DNA of 64,000 bases from Bradyrhizobium sp. Ai1a-2 (GTDB taxonomy: Bacteria > Pseudomonadota > Alphaproteobacteria > Rhizobiales > Xanthobacteraceae), in NCBI RefSeq assembly GCF_000426245.1, contig NZ_AUEZ01000011.1, forward strand, positions 1-64,000, given 5' to 3'. The stretch's first letter is position 1. Every line of letters starts with the position of its first letter. This document shows, piece after piece, positions 1-7,678 of this stretch. The translations under genes were made by a program, and so were the position numbers. The notes under the pieces were generated by a model that worked only from the letters and a program-made list of their open reading frames with translations, did no database searches and was not told the DNA's origin.

Positions 1-78
1 AAATCCATCCGTCTCAAGATCAAACGTGCCGGCTGGGACGATGCTTTCCTCATGCAGCTCCTCAGCCATATGCGATAG
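1..78 (+). CDS. 3' end of an unidentified gene (partial)
   Basis: Frame 1 is open from the first base and ends at a TAG at 76-78, giving a basic 25-residue tail (KSIRLKIKRAGWDD at its start). It converges on the dehydrogenase gene that ends at 141, and a palindromic repeat half follows the stop at once, as expected at a real gene end. The tail vaguely recalls the C-terminus of NAD-dependent sugar epimerase-like proteins, but this is too short to assign. It could also be a chance open frame. Confidence 0.4.
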   Translation, partial: KSIRLKIKRAGWDDAFLMQLLSHMR

Positions 79-105
79 CCCTGCCCGCAAGCGGGGGAGG
101 TGAAC
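79..105. repeat. Half copy of the CCCGCAAGCGGG-type intergenic repeat
   Basis: A short palindrome built on CCCGCAAGCGGG followed by GGAGGTGAA. The same right-hand end closes the longer repeats at 20101-20237, 44947-45110 and 62537-62658. It sits between two convergent genes and may act as a weak bidirectional terminator. Confidence 0.6.
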
Positions 106-140
106 TGAATTCGCCGCATGACCGAGCCAACGAAACCGTA

Positions 141-2873
141 TCAGGTTTTTGTCTCCCCATACTTCTCGTGCAGCGCCGGGAACAGGCGGTCCGGCTTGAA
201 AGGCACGCTGGTGAAGCGGATGCCGGTGGCGTTGGCGATCGCGTTGCCGAGTGCGGCGGCGACGGGATTGTATGGGCTCTCGCTCATCGATTTCGCGCCC
301 ATCGGCCCGACCGCATCCGACGTCTCCGCGAAGAAGACTTCGGTGCGCGGCACATCGGCATAGGAAGGCAGGTGATAGTCGCGGAACCTCGGATTGATCA
401 CCCGTCCGCCATCGTCGATCACGAGCTCTTCATAAAGCGCGGCGCCGAGCGCTTGCGCGACGCCGCCTTCGATCTGCCCGCGGCATTGCATGGGGTTGGC
501 GACGCGGCCGGCGTCGGCCGCCTGCACGCTCTTCAGGATCCTGACTTCGCCGGTGGCCTTGTTCACGGCGACGCGGAAGCCCTGCACGTTGAAGGAGACC
601 GAGCGCGGCGTACCATCCGCGCTGCCGCTGGCTTCCAGCACGCCGCCACGCGCCTTCGCTGCTTTCGCCAACTCGGCGAAGGACAGGCGCCGCTTGCCGC
701 AGACGACGGTTTCGTTGTCCAGCACGCATGAACCGGCGTCGCCCTCAGTCATCTCGGCCGCGAGCGCCTTGATCGCGGCAGCGAGATTTTCCGCTGCGTG
801 TTGCGTCGCGCGTCCGGCGACGAAGATGCCGGCGCTGCCATAGGCGCCGGTATCGTGGCCGCCATGCGCGGTGTCGGATTGCTTCAGGACGATGCGATCG
901 ACCGTCGTCGCCAGTGCGCTCGCCGCGATCTGGCGATGCACCGTGCTGGTGCCGTTGCCGAATTCGGCGGTGCCGACGGTCAGGTCGAAGCCGCCATCCT
1001 CACGCAGCGCGATCTTGGAATCGGAGAGGTGCCCCGCCGGCGGGACGGTGTCGATCATCGTCAGCGCCATGCCGTCGCCGACCAGCCACTCAGGCGCCAG
1101 TCCATGCCGCGGCGTTTCCGCACTCATCGCGCGCTCGACCAGGTCGAGACACTGGTCGAGGCCGTAGGAGCCATAGAGCACGTCGTGATATTGCGAAGGC
1201 GGCGGCGACAGCATGGGATCGCCGGGTTTCACGACATTGCGGCGGCGAAACTCGAACGGGTTGATGCTGAGCTGTTTTGCGAGCTCGTCAATCGCCGCTT
1301 CCACGGCAAACAGGCCTTGCGGCAGGCCGTAGCCGCGGAAGGCGCCGGCCGGCAGCGTGTTGGTGTAGGCGACGACGCCGTCGACCCTCTTGTTCGGACA
1401 GTTGTAGACGCTGACCGATTCCGCCACCGCATGAAACATCACCGGGCCGGCATGATTGCCATAGGCGCCGGTGTTGGAGAGCACATCGAGCTGCAGCGCG
1501 GTCAGTTTGCCGTCGTTGTCGGCACCGGCCTTCACCTTGACGCGCATCGGATGCCGCGTCGAGGTGGCGATGAACTGCTCCTCGCGGGTGAATTCGAGCT
1601 TGACGGGGCGTCCGGTCTTGAGCGCGGCCAATGCAAGGATGTCCTCGACGAACATCTCCTGCTTGCCGCCAAAGCCGCCGCCGACGCGTTCGCAGAACAC
1701 CCTGATCCGCTCCGGTGGCAGATCGAAGATCTGCGACAGTCCTCGCCGGGTCAGGAATGGCACCTGCGTGCTGGAACGGACGTTGAGGATGCCATTGGCG
1801 TCGATCCAGGCGAGCCCGCCATGGGTCTCCAGCGCGGCATGCTGGACGCGCTGGGTGGTGAACGTCCCCTCATAGGTGACGGCAGCTTCCGCCAATCCTT
1901 TCGCGACATCGCCATATTCGCCATGCGTCTCCGCGACGAGGTTGCGCGCGGGGTTGGTGATGCGACGTTCGACCGTCTTGTCGCCATGAAGGGCCGGGGC
2001 GCCCGGCGCGATCGCCTCCGCCGGATCGAACACGGCGGGCAGCAGCTCATAGTCGACCTGGAGGCGGCGGCAGCCCTCTTCGGCGGCAGCCTCGGTCTCT
2101 GCCACGACGGCGGCGACCTTCTGGCCGATGAAGCGGACGACGTCGTCGAGGACGCGCGTATCCTCGGGGTCCATCCAGTCCTTCTCATGCCGCGCGGTCG
2201 AGAACAGAAGCTTTGGTGCGTCCTCATGGGTCAGCACGGCGTGGACGCCGGATACCGCGAGCGCCGCGCTCTTGTCGATCGAGACGATCTTGGCGTGCGG
2301 ATGCGGCGAGCGCAGCAGCTTGACGTGCAGCAGGCCATCGATCTTCGTATCGAAAGTGTAGGGCGCCGCTCCGCGCACCACCAGTGGTCCGGCCGGCGCC
2401 GGCAGGCTGCGGCCGAAGGCGGTGCCGGCGTCGGCGTCTTCTATGTTTCTCTTGCCGTCGAGCGCGTCTTCGATCGAGCGATAGCCGGTGCAGCGGCAGA
2501 TATTGCCCTTCAGCGAGACGCCGAGGTCCTGCCGCTGCGCCTGGTTCAGCGATGCGCAGGTCAGGATCATGCCGGCGGTGCAGAAGCCGCACTGGAATCC
2601 CTGCGCGTCGAGGAAGGCCTGCTGCAGCGGATGGGTGCCGCCATCGGGCGCAAATCCCTCGATGGTGGTGACGGCATGTCCTTCGGCGCGGAACGCCGGG
2701 ATCAGGCAGCTATGCACCGGCTCGCCGTCGAGCAGCACGGTGCAGGCGCCGCAATCGCCGGCGTCGCAGCCTTTCTTGACGCCGAAATGCCCGAGGTCGC
2801 GCAGGAAGGTGCGCAGGCATTGTCCGGCCCGGGGCGTTTTCGCGAATGTCTTGCCGTTGATGTCGAAGGTCAT
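141..2873 (-). CDS. Xanthine dehydrogenase-family protein, fused [2Fe-2S] and molybdopterin domains
   Basis: This 910-residue molybdenum hydroxylase carries two [2Fe-2S] clusters at its N-terminus (Cys 36, 41, 44, 56 and Cys 95, 98, 126, 128, the latter in NICRCTGY), followed from about residue 165 by the Mo-pterin domains. GGGFGGKQEMF and AGAFRGYGLPQG are the usual cofactor-loop motifs, and GAKSMSESPYNP near residue 865 holds the likely catalytic Glu. There is no internal FAD domain. FAD is supplied by the gene just upstream, whose stop overlaps this start (ATGA, 2870-2873). The start has AAGGCG about 10 bases upstream. The layout and length resemble the Desulfovibrio aldehyde oxidoreductase more than classic XdhAB. 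Being divergent from a purine deaminase suggests a purine or related N-heterocycle substrate, but this is inference. Confidence 0.92.
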   Translation of the reverse strand: MTFDINGKTFAKTPRAGQCLRTFLRDLGHFGVKKGCDAGDCGACTVLLDGEPVHSCLIPAFRAEGHAVTTIEGFAPDGGTHPLQQAFLDAQGFQCGFCTAGMILTCASLNQAQRQDLGVSLKGNICRCTGYRSIEDALDGKRNIEDADAGTAFGRSLPAPAGPLVVRGAAPYTFDTKIDGLLHVKLLRSPHPHAKIVSIDKSAALAVSGVHAVLTHEDAPKLLFSTARHEKDWMDPEDTRVLDDVVRFIGQKVAAVVAETEAAAEEGCRRLQVDYELLPAVFDPAEAIAPGAPALHGDKTVERRITNPARNLVAETHGEYGDVAKGLAEAAVTYEGTFTTQRVQHAALETHGGLAWIDANGILNVRSSTQVPFLTRRGLSQIFDLPPERIRVFCERVGGGFGGKQEMFVEDILALAALKTGRPVKLEFTREEQFIATSTRHPMRVKVKAGADNDGKLTALQLDVLSNTGAYGNHAGPVMFHAVAESVSVYNCPNKRVDGVVAYTNTLPAGAFRGYGLPQGLFAVEAAIDELAKQLSINPFEFRRRNVVKPGDPMLSPPPSQYHDVLYGSYGLDQCLDLVERAMSAETPRHGLAPEWLVGDGMALTMIDTVPPAGHLSDSKIALREDGGFDLTVGTAEFGNGTSTVHRQIAASALATTVDRIVLKQSDTAHGGHDTGAYGSAGIFVAGRATQHAAENLAAAIKALAAEMTEGDAGSCVLDNETVVCGKRRLSFAELAKAAKARGGVLEASGSADGTPRSVSFNVQGFRVAVNKATGEVRILKSVQAADAGRVANPMQCRGQIEGGVAQALGAALYEELVIDDGGRVINPRFRDYHLPSYADVPRTEVFFAETSDAVGPMGAKSMSESPYNPVAAALGNAIANATGIRFTSVPFKPDRLFPALHEKYGETKT

Positions 2874-3691
2874 GGCTGCGCCTTGAGTTCAGCGCGGATC
2901 TCTTCCGCGAGCCGCAGCGTCATGTGCTTGCGCCAGATCGGTTTGCCGTGGATGTCGGTGTGATAGAGATTGTCCGGGATGCGCTGCAGGATCGTCTCGC
3001 GCAATTCCTCCTGCTCCGGGATGGAGGCGAAGGCGAGCCTGATCGGCCGTATCGTCGCGGCGGTCACGGTCAGCGCGAAGCCGCTGTCGCTATCGATGCT
3101 TCCAATCAAGAGCGTTGCAGAGCGGCCGACCGGCGTCAGCGAGATCTGGCGGAACGCCGAACGTCGCCGCAGCGACGCAAGCGGAATATCGATCTGCCGC
3201 AGCAGGTCGCCGGGTCGAAGCAGGTTCTGCTGATTGCCGGTGATAAAGTCCATGACGGGAATCGTCCGCTCGCCGCCATCGGCCTGCCAGATCGTGGCGA
3301 TGCCGTCGAGCGCAGAAGTCAGCGAGATCATCGGTCCCGCTGGCAGCGACATGCAGATATTGCCGCCAACGGTCGCGGTCTTCCAGATCTTGAAGGAGGC
3401 GAGGAACGAGCGGCAGCACTGGTTGATCAGCGGCGAGGCGATCCAGTCCGGAGGGCAGGCAAAGCCGTCAAGCTGCGCCACCGTGCAGGTGGCGGCGATG
3501 GTGAAGTTGTCGTCGCCGATCGTCAGCGCCGGCCATTTCAGCTCAGTGAGATCGATCAGCCGCCTCAGATGCGCCTGTGGCTCCGAGAACAGCCATGTGC
3601 CGCCCGCCAGCCAAGCATCGCCTGCCGTCCAAACGGGCAGTTGCGCCCGGGATTTCGGATGGGCGACTTCCGTAATCGTGTTCAAGTCCAT
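2870..3691 (-). CDS. FAD-binding subunit of molybdenum hydroxylase
   Basis: This is a CoxM/XdhB-type FAD domain protein of 273 residues, which would pass electrons from the iron-sulfur/Mo partner encoded downstream to an acceptor. The PCMH-type FAD loop is seen as AGGTWLFSEPQ near residue 30 and TVGGNICMSLPAGPM further on. Two starts are possible: ATG at 3691 (MDLNTITEV, chosen because the fold begins here) and ATG at 3721, ten codons upstream, where GAGG abuts the codon. It shares an ATGA overlap with the molybdopterin gene, so the two are translationally coupled. A sigma-54-like promoter at 3756-3771 lies directly upstream. Confidence 0.88.
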   Translation of the reverse strand: MDLNTITEVAHPKSRAQLPVWTAGDAWLAGGTWLFSEPQAHLRRLIDLTELKWPALTIGDDNFTIAATCTVAQLDGFACPPDWIASPLINQCCRSFLASFKIWKTATVGGNICMSLPAGPMISLTSALDGIATIWQADGGERTIPVMDFITGNQQNLLRPGDLLRQIDIPLASLRRRSAFRQISLTPVGRSATLLIGSIDSDSGFALTVTAATIRPIRLAFASIPEQEELRETILQRIPDNLYHTDIHGKPIWRKHMTLRLAEEIRAELKAQP

Positions 3692-3755
3692 CGATACGCC
3701 GACGCTTTCAACAGGATGCATCCTCGCTTAAGAGTCTTGTTCACTTAAGAATCCT

Positions 3756-3771
3756 TGCAAGACCGACGCCA
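3756..3771 (-). promoter_or_regulatory. Putative sigma-54 promoter for the Mo-hydroxylase genes
   Basis: Read on the minus strand, TGGCGTCGGTCTTGCA has GG and GC separated by exactly ten bases and a TTGCA -12 box, against the consensus TGGCACG-N4-TTGCW. Transcription would start near 3745, just ahead of the FAD subunit gene. A second sigma-54 element faces the other way 15 bases away. Confidence 0.55.
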
Positions 3772-3786
3772 ATTGTTGGCCATAAT

Positions 3787-3802
3787 TGGGACGGTCCTTG
3801 CA
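3787..3802 (+). promoter_or_regulatory. Putative sigma-54 promoter for the 8-oxoguanine deaminase gene
   Basis: TGGGACGGTCCTTGCA matches TGGCACG-N4-TTGCW with one change and perfect GG-N10-GC spacing. The predicted start near 3813 falls inside the palindromic repeat at 3811-3855, which would thus form the first part of the 5' leader. The gene starts at 3895. Confidence 0.65.
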
Positions 3803-3810
3803 TTGAACAA

Positions 3811-3855
3811 GCATGATCCGGAAAAGTGGATACCGGTTTTCCGAAAAGATCATGC
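3811..3855. repeat. Palindromic repeat, GCATGATCCGG family, copy 1
   Basis: The 45-base element has outer arms GCATGATC / GATCATGC (perfect, 8 bp) and inner arms CGGAAAA / TTTTCCG. A second copy lies at 41794-41840. It lies between the sigma-54 promoter and the start of the deaminase gene, so it would fold in the mRNA leader. Confidence 0.85.
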
Positions 3856-3894
3856 ACAAGAAGGCACCGGTGCCTCTCGAGAGATGGTGGGATT

Positions 3895-5244
3895 ATGGAC
3901 CAAACGCAGCTGATCTGGATCAAGGATCCGCTTTCCATTCTGGCCGAAGGCGCCGAACGCGGCGTCGTGGTCCAGGGTGGCAAGATCGTCGAATTGGTCG
4001 GCCGCGGCAAGGAACCGGCGGCTACGTCGGTAACGGTGTTCGACGCAGCCGAACATGTTGTGCTGCCGGGACTGATCAACACCCATCATCACTTCTACCA
4101 GACCCTCACGCGGGCACTTCCGGCCGCGCTCGACCGCGAGCTGTTTCCCTGGCTCAAGGCACTTTATCCGGTGTGGGCGCGGCTGACACCGGAATCGCTT
4201 CAGCTCGGGGTGACCGTTGCAATGTCGGAACTGCTGCTGTCCGGCTGCACCACCACGACCGATCACCACTATGTGTTTCCCGCTGGGCTCGAGGAAGCCG
4301 TCGATATCGAGGTGGCCGTCGCAAAGCGCCTCGGCTTGCGCGTGCTGCTCACGCGCGGCTCAATGAATCTGTCCGTGCGCGACGGCGGTCTGCCGCCGGA
4401 TAGCGTCGTGCAGGATGAGGATACTATTCTGGCCGACAGCGCGCGCGTGGTCGCAAAACATCACGAGCGCGGCGAGCAGGCGATGGTCCAGATCGCGCTC
4501 GCGCCATGCTCGCCGTTCTCGGTGACGACCTCGCTGATGCAGAAGACCGCCGAGCTTGCCGACAAGCTCGATGTCCGCCTGCACACCCATCTGGCCGAAA
4601 CCGAGGACGAAAACAGATTCTGCGAACAGATGCACCGCTGCCGGCCGCTCGATTATCTCGAGCAATGCGGCTGGCTCAACGGGCGCACCTGGCTCGCGCA
4701 TGGCATCCATTTCAACGCCGATGAAATCAAGCGGCTCGGCGAGGCCGGGACCACCATCAGCCACTGCGCCTGCAGCAACCAGGCGCTGGCATCAGGCTGC
4801 TGCCCGGTCTGCGAGATGGAGCAGGCCGGTGTCGGAATTGGCCTTGGCGTCGACGGCTCGGCCTCCAACGACGAATCCAATCTGATGCAGGAGGTGCGCG
4901 CGGCCTTCCTGGTGCAGCGCGCCCGCTACGGCGTCGACCGCGTCAGCCACAAGGATGCGCTGCGCTGGGCGACCAGGGGCTCCGCCGCTTGTGTCGGCCG
5001 CCCCGAGCTCGGCGAGATCGCCGTCGGCAAGGCCGCCGATCTCGCTCTGTTCAAGCTCGACGAGTTGCGCTTCTCGGGCCATGGCGACCCGCTCGCCGCG
5101 CTGGTGCTGTGCGGCGCGCACCGCGCCGACCGCGTAATGGTCGGCGGCAAGTGGGCCGTGATCGACGGCGCCATCCCCGGCCTGGACGTCGCCGACCTGA
5201 TCCGCCGCCACACCGCCGCCGCCCACGCGATGCAGGCAGGCTGA
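3895..5244 (+). CDS. 8-oxoguanine deaminase / guanine deaminase-like amidohydrolase
   Basis: A 449-residue COG0402 amidohydrolase that would deaminate a purine ring (8-oxoguanine to urate, or guanine to xanthine). All metal and catalytic motifs are present: HxH-type LPGLINTHHHFYQTL near residue 60, HTHLAETEDE near 235, LAHGIHF near 270 and VDGSASNDESN near 320. The ATG at 3895 (MDQTQLIWIKDP) is chosen because it fits the family start. An upstream in-frame ATG at 3826 would translate the palindromic repeat. The gene is divergent from a molybdenum hydroxylase, so the pair could feed urate or xanthine into nitrogen recovery. The family contains many close paralogues, so the exact purine is uncertain. 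Confidence 0.88.
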   Translation: MDQTQLIWIKDPLSILAEGAERGVVVQGGKIVELVGRGKEPAATSVTVFDAAEHVVLPGLINTHHHFYQTLTRALPAALDRELFPWLKALYPVWARLTPESLQLGVTVAMSELLLSGCTTTTDHHYVFPAGLEEAVDIEVAVAKRLGLRVLLTRGSMNLSVRDGGLPPDSVVQDEDTILADSARVVAKHHERGEQAMVQIALAPCSPFSVTTSLMQKTAELADKLDVRLHTHLAETEDENRFCEQMHRCRPLDYLEQCGWLNGRTWLAHGIHFNADEIKRLGEAGTTISHCACSNQALASGCCPVCEMEQAGVGIGLGVDGSASNDESNLMQEVRAAFLVQRARYGVDRVSHKDALRWATRGSAACVGRPELGEIAVGKAADLALFKLDELRFSGHGDPLAALVLCGAHRADRVMVGGKWAVIDGAIPGLDVADLIRRHTAAAHAMQAG

Positions 5245-5263
5245 GATCGCAGTCCGCTCTCTC

Positions 5264-5341
5264 CGTCATTGCGAGCGAAGCGAAGCAATCCACGTCTCCG
5301 CTTGTGGCGCTATGGATTGCTTCGCTGCGCTCGCAATGACG
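5264..5341. repeat. Long inverted repeat (CGTCATTGCGAGCGAAG family), copy 1
   Basis: Two 29-base arms (5264-5292 and 5313-5341) pair at 28 of 29 positions around a 20-base loop. It lies 20 bases after the stop codon of the deaminase gene and may serve as an mRNA 3' end. A diverged copy is at 40666-40742. Confidence 0.85.
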
Positions 5342-5343
5342 GC

Positions 5344-5493
5344 GTCGTCCCGGGCTTGCGCGCCGCGGCGAAGCCCCTTGGCGTAGCCTTGAGCCTGATA
5401 ACCACAGGCCTGTGTTGTGTGCTCCGCTACAACCGCTTGCTCCTGCCACAACACCTCCCTGTGGTTATGGGTCTCCGCCTTCGCGGGGACGAC
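5344..5493. repeat. Composite hairpin repeat with ATAACCACAGG arms
   Basis: Nested inverted repeats: GTCGTCCC (5344-5351) with GGGACGAC near 5486-5493, ATAACCACAGG (5398-5408) with CCTGTGGTTAT (5458-5468), and GTGTTGTG (5412-5419) with CACAACAC (5447-5454). It is non-coding and resembles another multicopy Bradyrhizobium intergenic element. The bases from here to 5940 hold the promoter region of the channel gene, but I see no clear sigma-54 or EcfG site there. Confidence 0.6.
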
Positions 5494-5940
5494 ACTGAGA
5501 ATGACGTGAGCTGTGCTACTGACTGCGTTTGCTCTTTCTTCTTCGCGCGGACATCATTCGATCGCTGTTGCAAATTTGCGACGATCGAGACAATTCGAGT
5601 CCGTCTAAGCAGCGCTGACAAAAAGTTGAGCAGCCAAGTTTCGACTGCGTACAATCACGCGCAACGATCGCACGGCGCCGCAAGGCTCTGCGCTCAAACG
5701 CCGCAGAAGACCAATAGAAATAGGGAAAAGCGGAAAATGCGCAACACGCGCGGAGGTTGCTTTCGCGTTTGCGCGGCGCCGCTTGCCACTCCCTAAAACA
5801 CTGACGTTGCAGTCTTTACGTGCCGAAACTTGCAGCACGCTGTGGAAAAACTTGAGGCTTCTCACTTCACGGGAACGGCGCAAGGGTCGTTTGCGAAGGG
5901 CCTCGAACTTTCGCACGTCAACTTGGGGGTACACACAAAT

Positions 5941-7068
5941 ATGCTCAGTCTTCGCCGAAACCTGGCAGCCGCGGCACTGTCACTTGCCACTCTTGCGCCC
6001 GCCGGGTTCGCCAGTGCGGCCGACCTGGCGGTCAAAGCGCCGAAGCCAGCGCCTGATTTACCGTTCTTCCTGCTGATCGATAATCGCGTGACCTTCTCCT
6101 GGATGCCCAAGGGCACCGATCCCGGCGCTTACTCCATTCAGCCGAACGGTACGATCAACGGCACGACGGCCAAGCAGGTCTACTCGTTCACCCACTTCGA
6201 CATCTGGACCTACGGCACCAACTTCTTCACGATCTCGATGTTCAAGTCGGGTCAAAACGATCCTGCTTCGCCGTGCTCCAATGCCGGCGTGCTGATCACT
6301 GGCGCGCCAGCCGATTGCGCCGGCGCCACCGAAATCTATGGTCTGTTCCGCTCGACCTTCGGCTTCAACCAGATCTTCAACACCAAGGCCTTCAACGTCG
6401 GACCGCTCACCAACGTCTCCTTAGAAGTCGGTATGGACGCCAACAGCGAGAACACCTTCCTGGCTCCGGCCAAGCGACAGGTCGTGGCCGGCCTGCAGTT
6501 CGAATTCGCGCTGCCCTACAAGGGCTATTTCAACGTGTCGCCATTGGCGTCCTGGGAGTTCTCGAACCACAACGCCTTCAACCAGTGCGGACTGTTCGGT
6601 CCCGGCATTCCGTATCCGGCGCCAGGCGCCACCTGCCTTCCGGACGGCAACACCAGCTTCAATCCGACCTGGGCGGTCGAAACCAACTATTATATGGACC
6701 TCGGCTTCCTGCCGGAGAGCATGCAGTTCTTCTCGATCAGCGGCCGCGCTGCCTGGTACGGCAAGAAGGGTGACCAGAACAACCCGCTGGTTGGCTTCGG
6801 CACCGGACCGTTCAGCACCGCTACCGCCGTTGAGTTCAACAGCGAGCCGATCCGTCTGACCTTCGACGCCAGCAAGGCGGTCTGGGGACCGAAGTATACC
6901 CACTTCGTCGATCTCTGGGTTGCTTACCGCTACTGGCAGAACAAGTTCGGCCTCGACCATAACGCAGCGCCCGGCGTCTGCACCCTGACCAACGCGGCCG
7001 GCGTGACGTTCAGCACCAACAGCTGCACCGAGTCGACGGTCTACGGCGGTATCACCGTGAAGTTCTAA
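5941..7068 (+). CDS. Outer-membrane channel-like protein (Tsx-like candidate)
   Basis: A 375-residue protein with a clear signal peptide (cleavage after ASA at residue 26, then ADLAVKAP, a common start of Bradyrhizobium porins). It has alternating beta-barrel sequence rich in aromatic residues and ends in a terminal Phe (GGITVKF), the usual barrel-assembly signal. Cys pairs near residues 113-121 and 216-229 may form disulfides in loops. The ATG at 5941 is preferred to in-frame starts upstream because it begins the signal peptide. A GGGGG tract lies about 13 bases before it. Its place in a purine cluster and the HFDIWTYGTNFF motif suggest a nucleoside- or nucleobase-specific channel, but general porin function is possible. 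A strong terminator follows. Confidence 0.75.
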   Translation: MLSLRRNLAAAALSLATLAPAGFASAADLAVKAPKPAPDLPFFLLIDNRVTFSWMPKGTDPGAYSIQPNGTINGTTAKQVYSFTHFDIWTYGTNFFTISMFKSGQNDPASPCSNAGVLITGAPADCAGATEIYGLFRSTFGFNQIFNTKAFNVGPLTNVSLEVGMDANSENTFLAPAKRQVVAGLQFEFALPYKGYFNVSPLASWEFSNHNAFNQCGLFGPGIPYPAPGATCLPDGNTSFNPTWAVETNYYMDLGFLPESMQFFSISGRAAWYGKKGDQNNPLVGFGTGPFSTATAVEFNSEPIRLTFDASKAVWGPKYTHFVDLWVAYRYWQNKFGLDHNAAPGVCTLTNAAGVTFSTNSCTESTVYGGITVKF

Positions 7069-7096
7069 AGCACCTATCCGTTCTCCAGGTGAACTG

Positions 7097-7132
7097 GGCG
7101 CCGCGATGACCTCGTGGCGCCATTTTTTTTTT
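7097..7132 (+). terminator. Rho-independent terminator of the channel gene
   Basis: A 10-bp GC-rich stem (GGCGCCGCGA with TCGTGGCGCC, one G-T pair) and a five-base loop are followed by a run of ten T at 7123-7132. It lies 28 bases after the stop codon and also separates the gene from the convergent deaminase gene. Confidence 0.9.
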
Positions 7133-7174
7133 CCAGGCGGCGTCGACAAGCCGCAAGCGAGGCAGTGCTTCGCG

Positions 7175-7678
7175 CTATTTCCGCCAGAGGCCGGCGTGGA
7201 GCTCCGCTGCTTCTTCCTCGATCAGCGGCCCTACGACATCGGTCGGTCGCTGCCCGGTCCGGAAGACTTCGCGGCAGGGCAGGTCGAGCGTCGGGTTCTC
7301 CGGATGATTGCCGGTGATCTCGCGCAGGCGATGTTCGCTCAAGCCATAGACCAGCCGCCCGATGCCGGCCCAGTAGATCGCGCCCGAGCACATCGCGCAG
7401 GGCTCTGCGGACGAATAGAGCGTGGCGTGCTCGAGGACGTCAGGCGCCAGCGTCGTACAGGCTTTTGTTGCGAGCAAGCGCTCGGCATGCGCGGTGCCGT
7501 CACGGGATGGCATATAGCCGTTCTCCATCTCCATCAGCACATTGCGATTGCGGTCGACGAGAACGGAGCCGAACGGATGGTTGCCGTGGGTGACGGAGCG
7601 GCGAGCGACCTCGAAGGACCGCCGCAGGAAATGCAGGTCAGCTTCTTCCTGAGTCAGCGCAGAAATATCCGTCATCAA
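7175..7678 (-). CDS. Nucleoside/guanine deaminase (CDA superfamily)
   Basis: A 167-residue zinc deaminase of the cytidine/guanine deaminase fold. The proton-shuttle motif HAE is at residues 64-66 and the zinc site PCAMC has Cys 94 and Cys 97. A guanine-type sequence (YWAGIGRLVYGLSE) follows. It would release ammonia from a purine or pyrimidine base. It is the last gene of the BMP-type ABC operon, and its start overlaps the stop of the ATPase gene (ATGA at 7675-7678), so its substrate is probably what the transporter imports. Guanine is my best guess. tRNA-type TadA is less likely given the operon. Confidence 0.85.
   Translation of the reverse strand: MMTDISALTQEEADLHFLRRSFEVARRSVTHGNHPFGSVLVDRNRNVLMEMENGYMPSRDGTAHAERLLATKACTTLAPDVLEHATLYSSAEPCAMCSGAIYWAGIGRLVYGLSEHRLREITGNHPENPTLDLPCREVFRTGQRPTDVVGPLIEEEAAELHAGLWRK

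Noticed and set aside
798..2963. A 721-codon open frame on the plus strand, opposite the molybdenum hydroxylase gene
   Set aside because: Its protein is rich in Arg, Asp, Ala and Gly with no domain motif, and it is the mirror of a clearly real gene in high-GC DNA. The same applies to the long antisense frames near 18379-19791, 22053-23402, 29266-30753 and 10693-11982.
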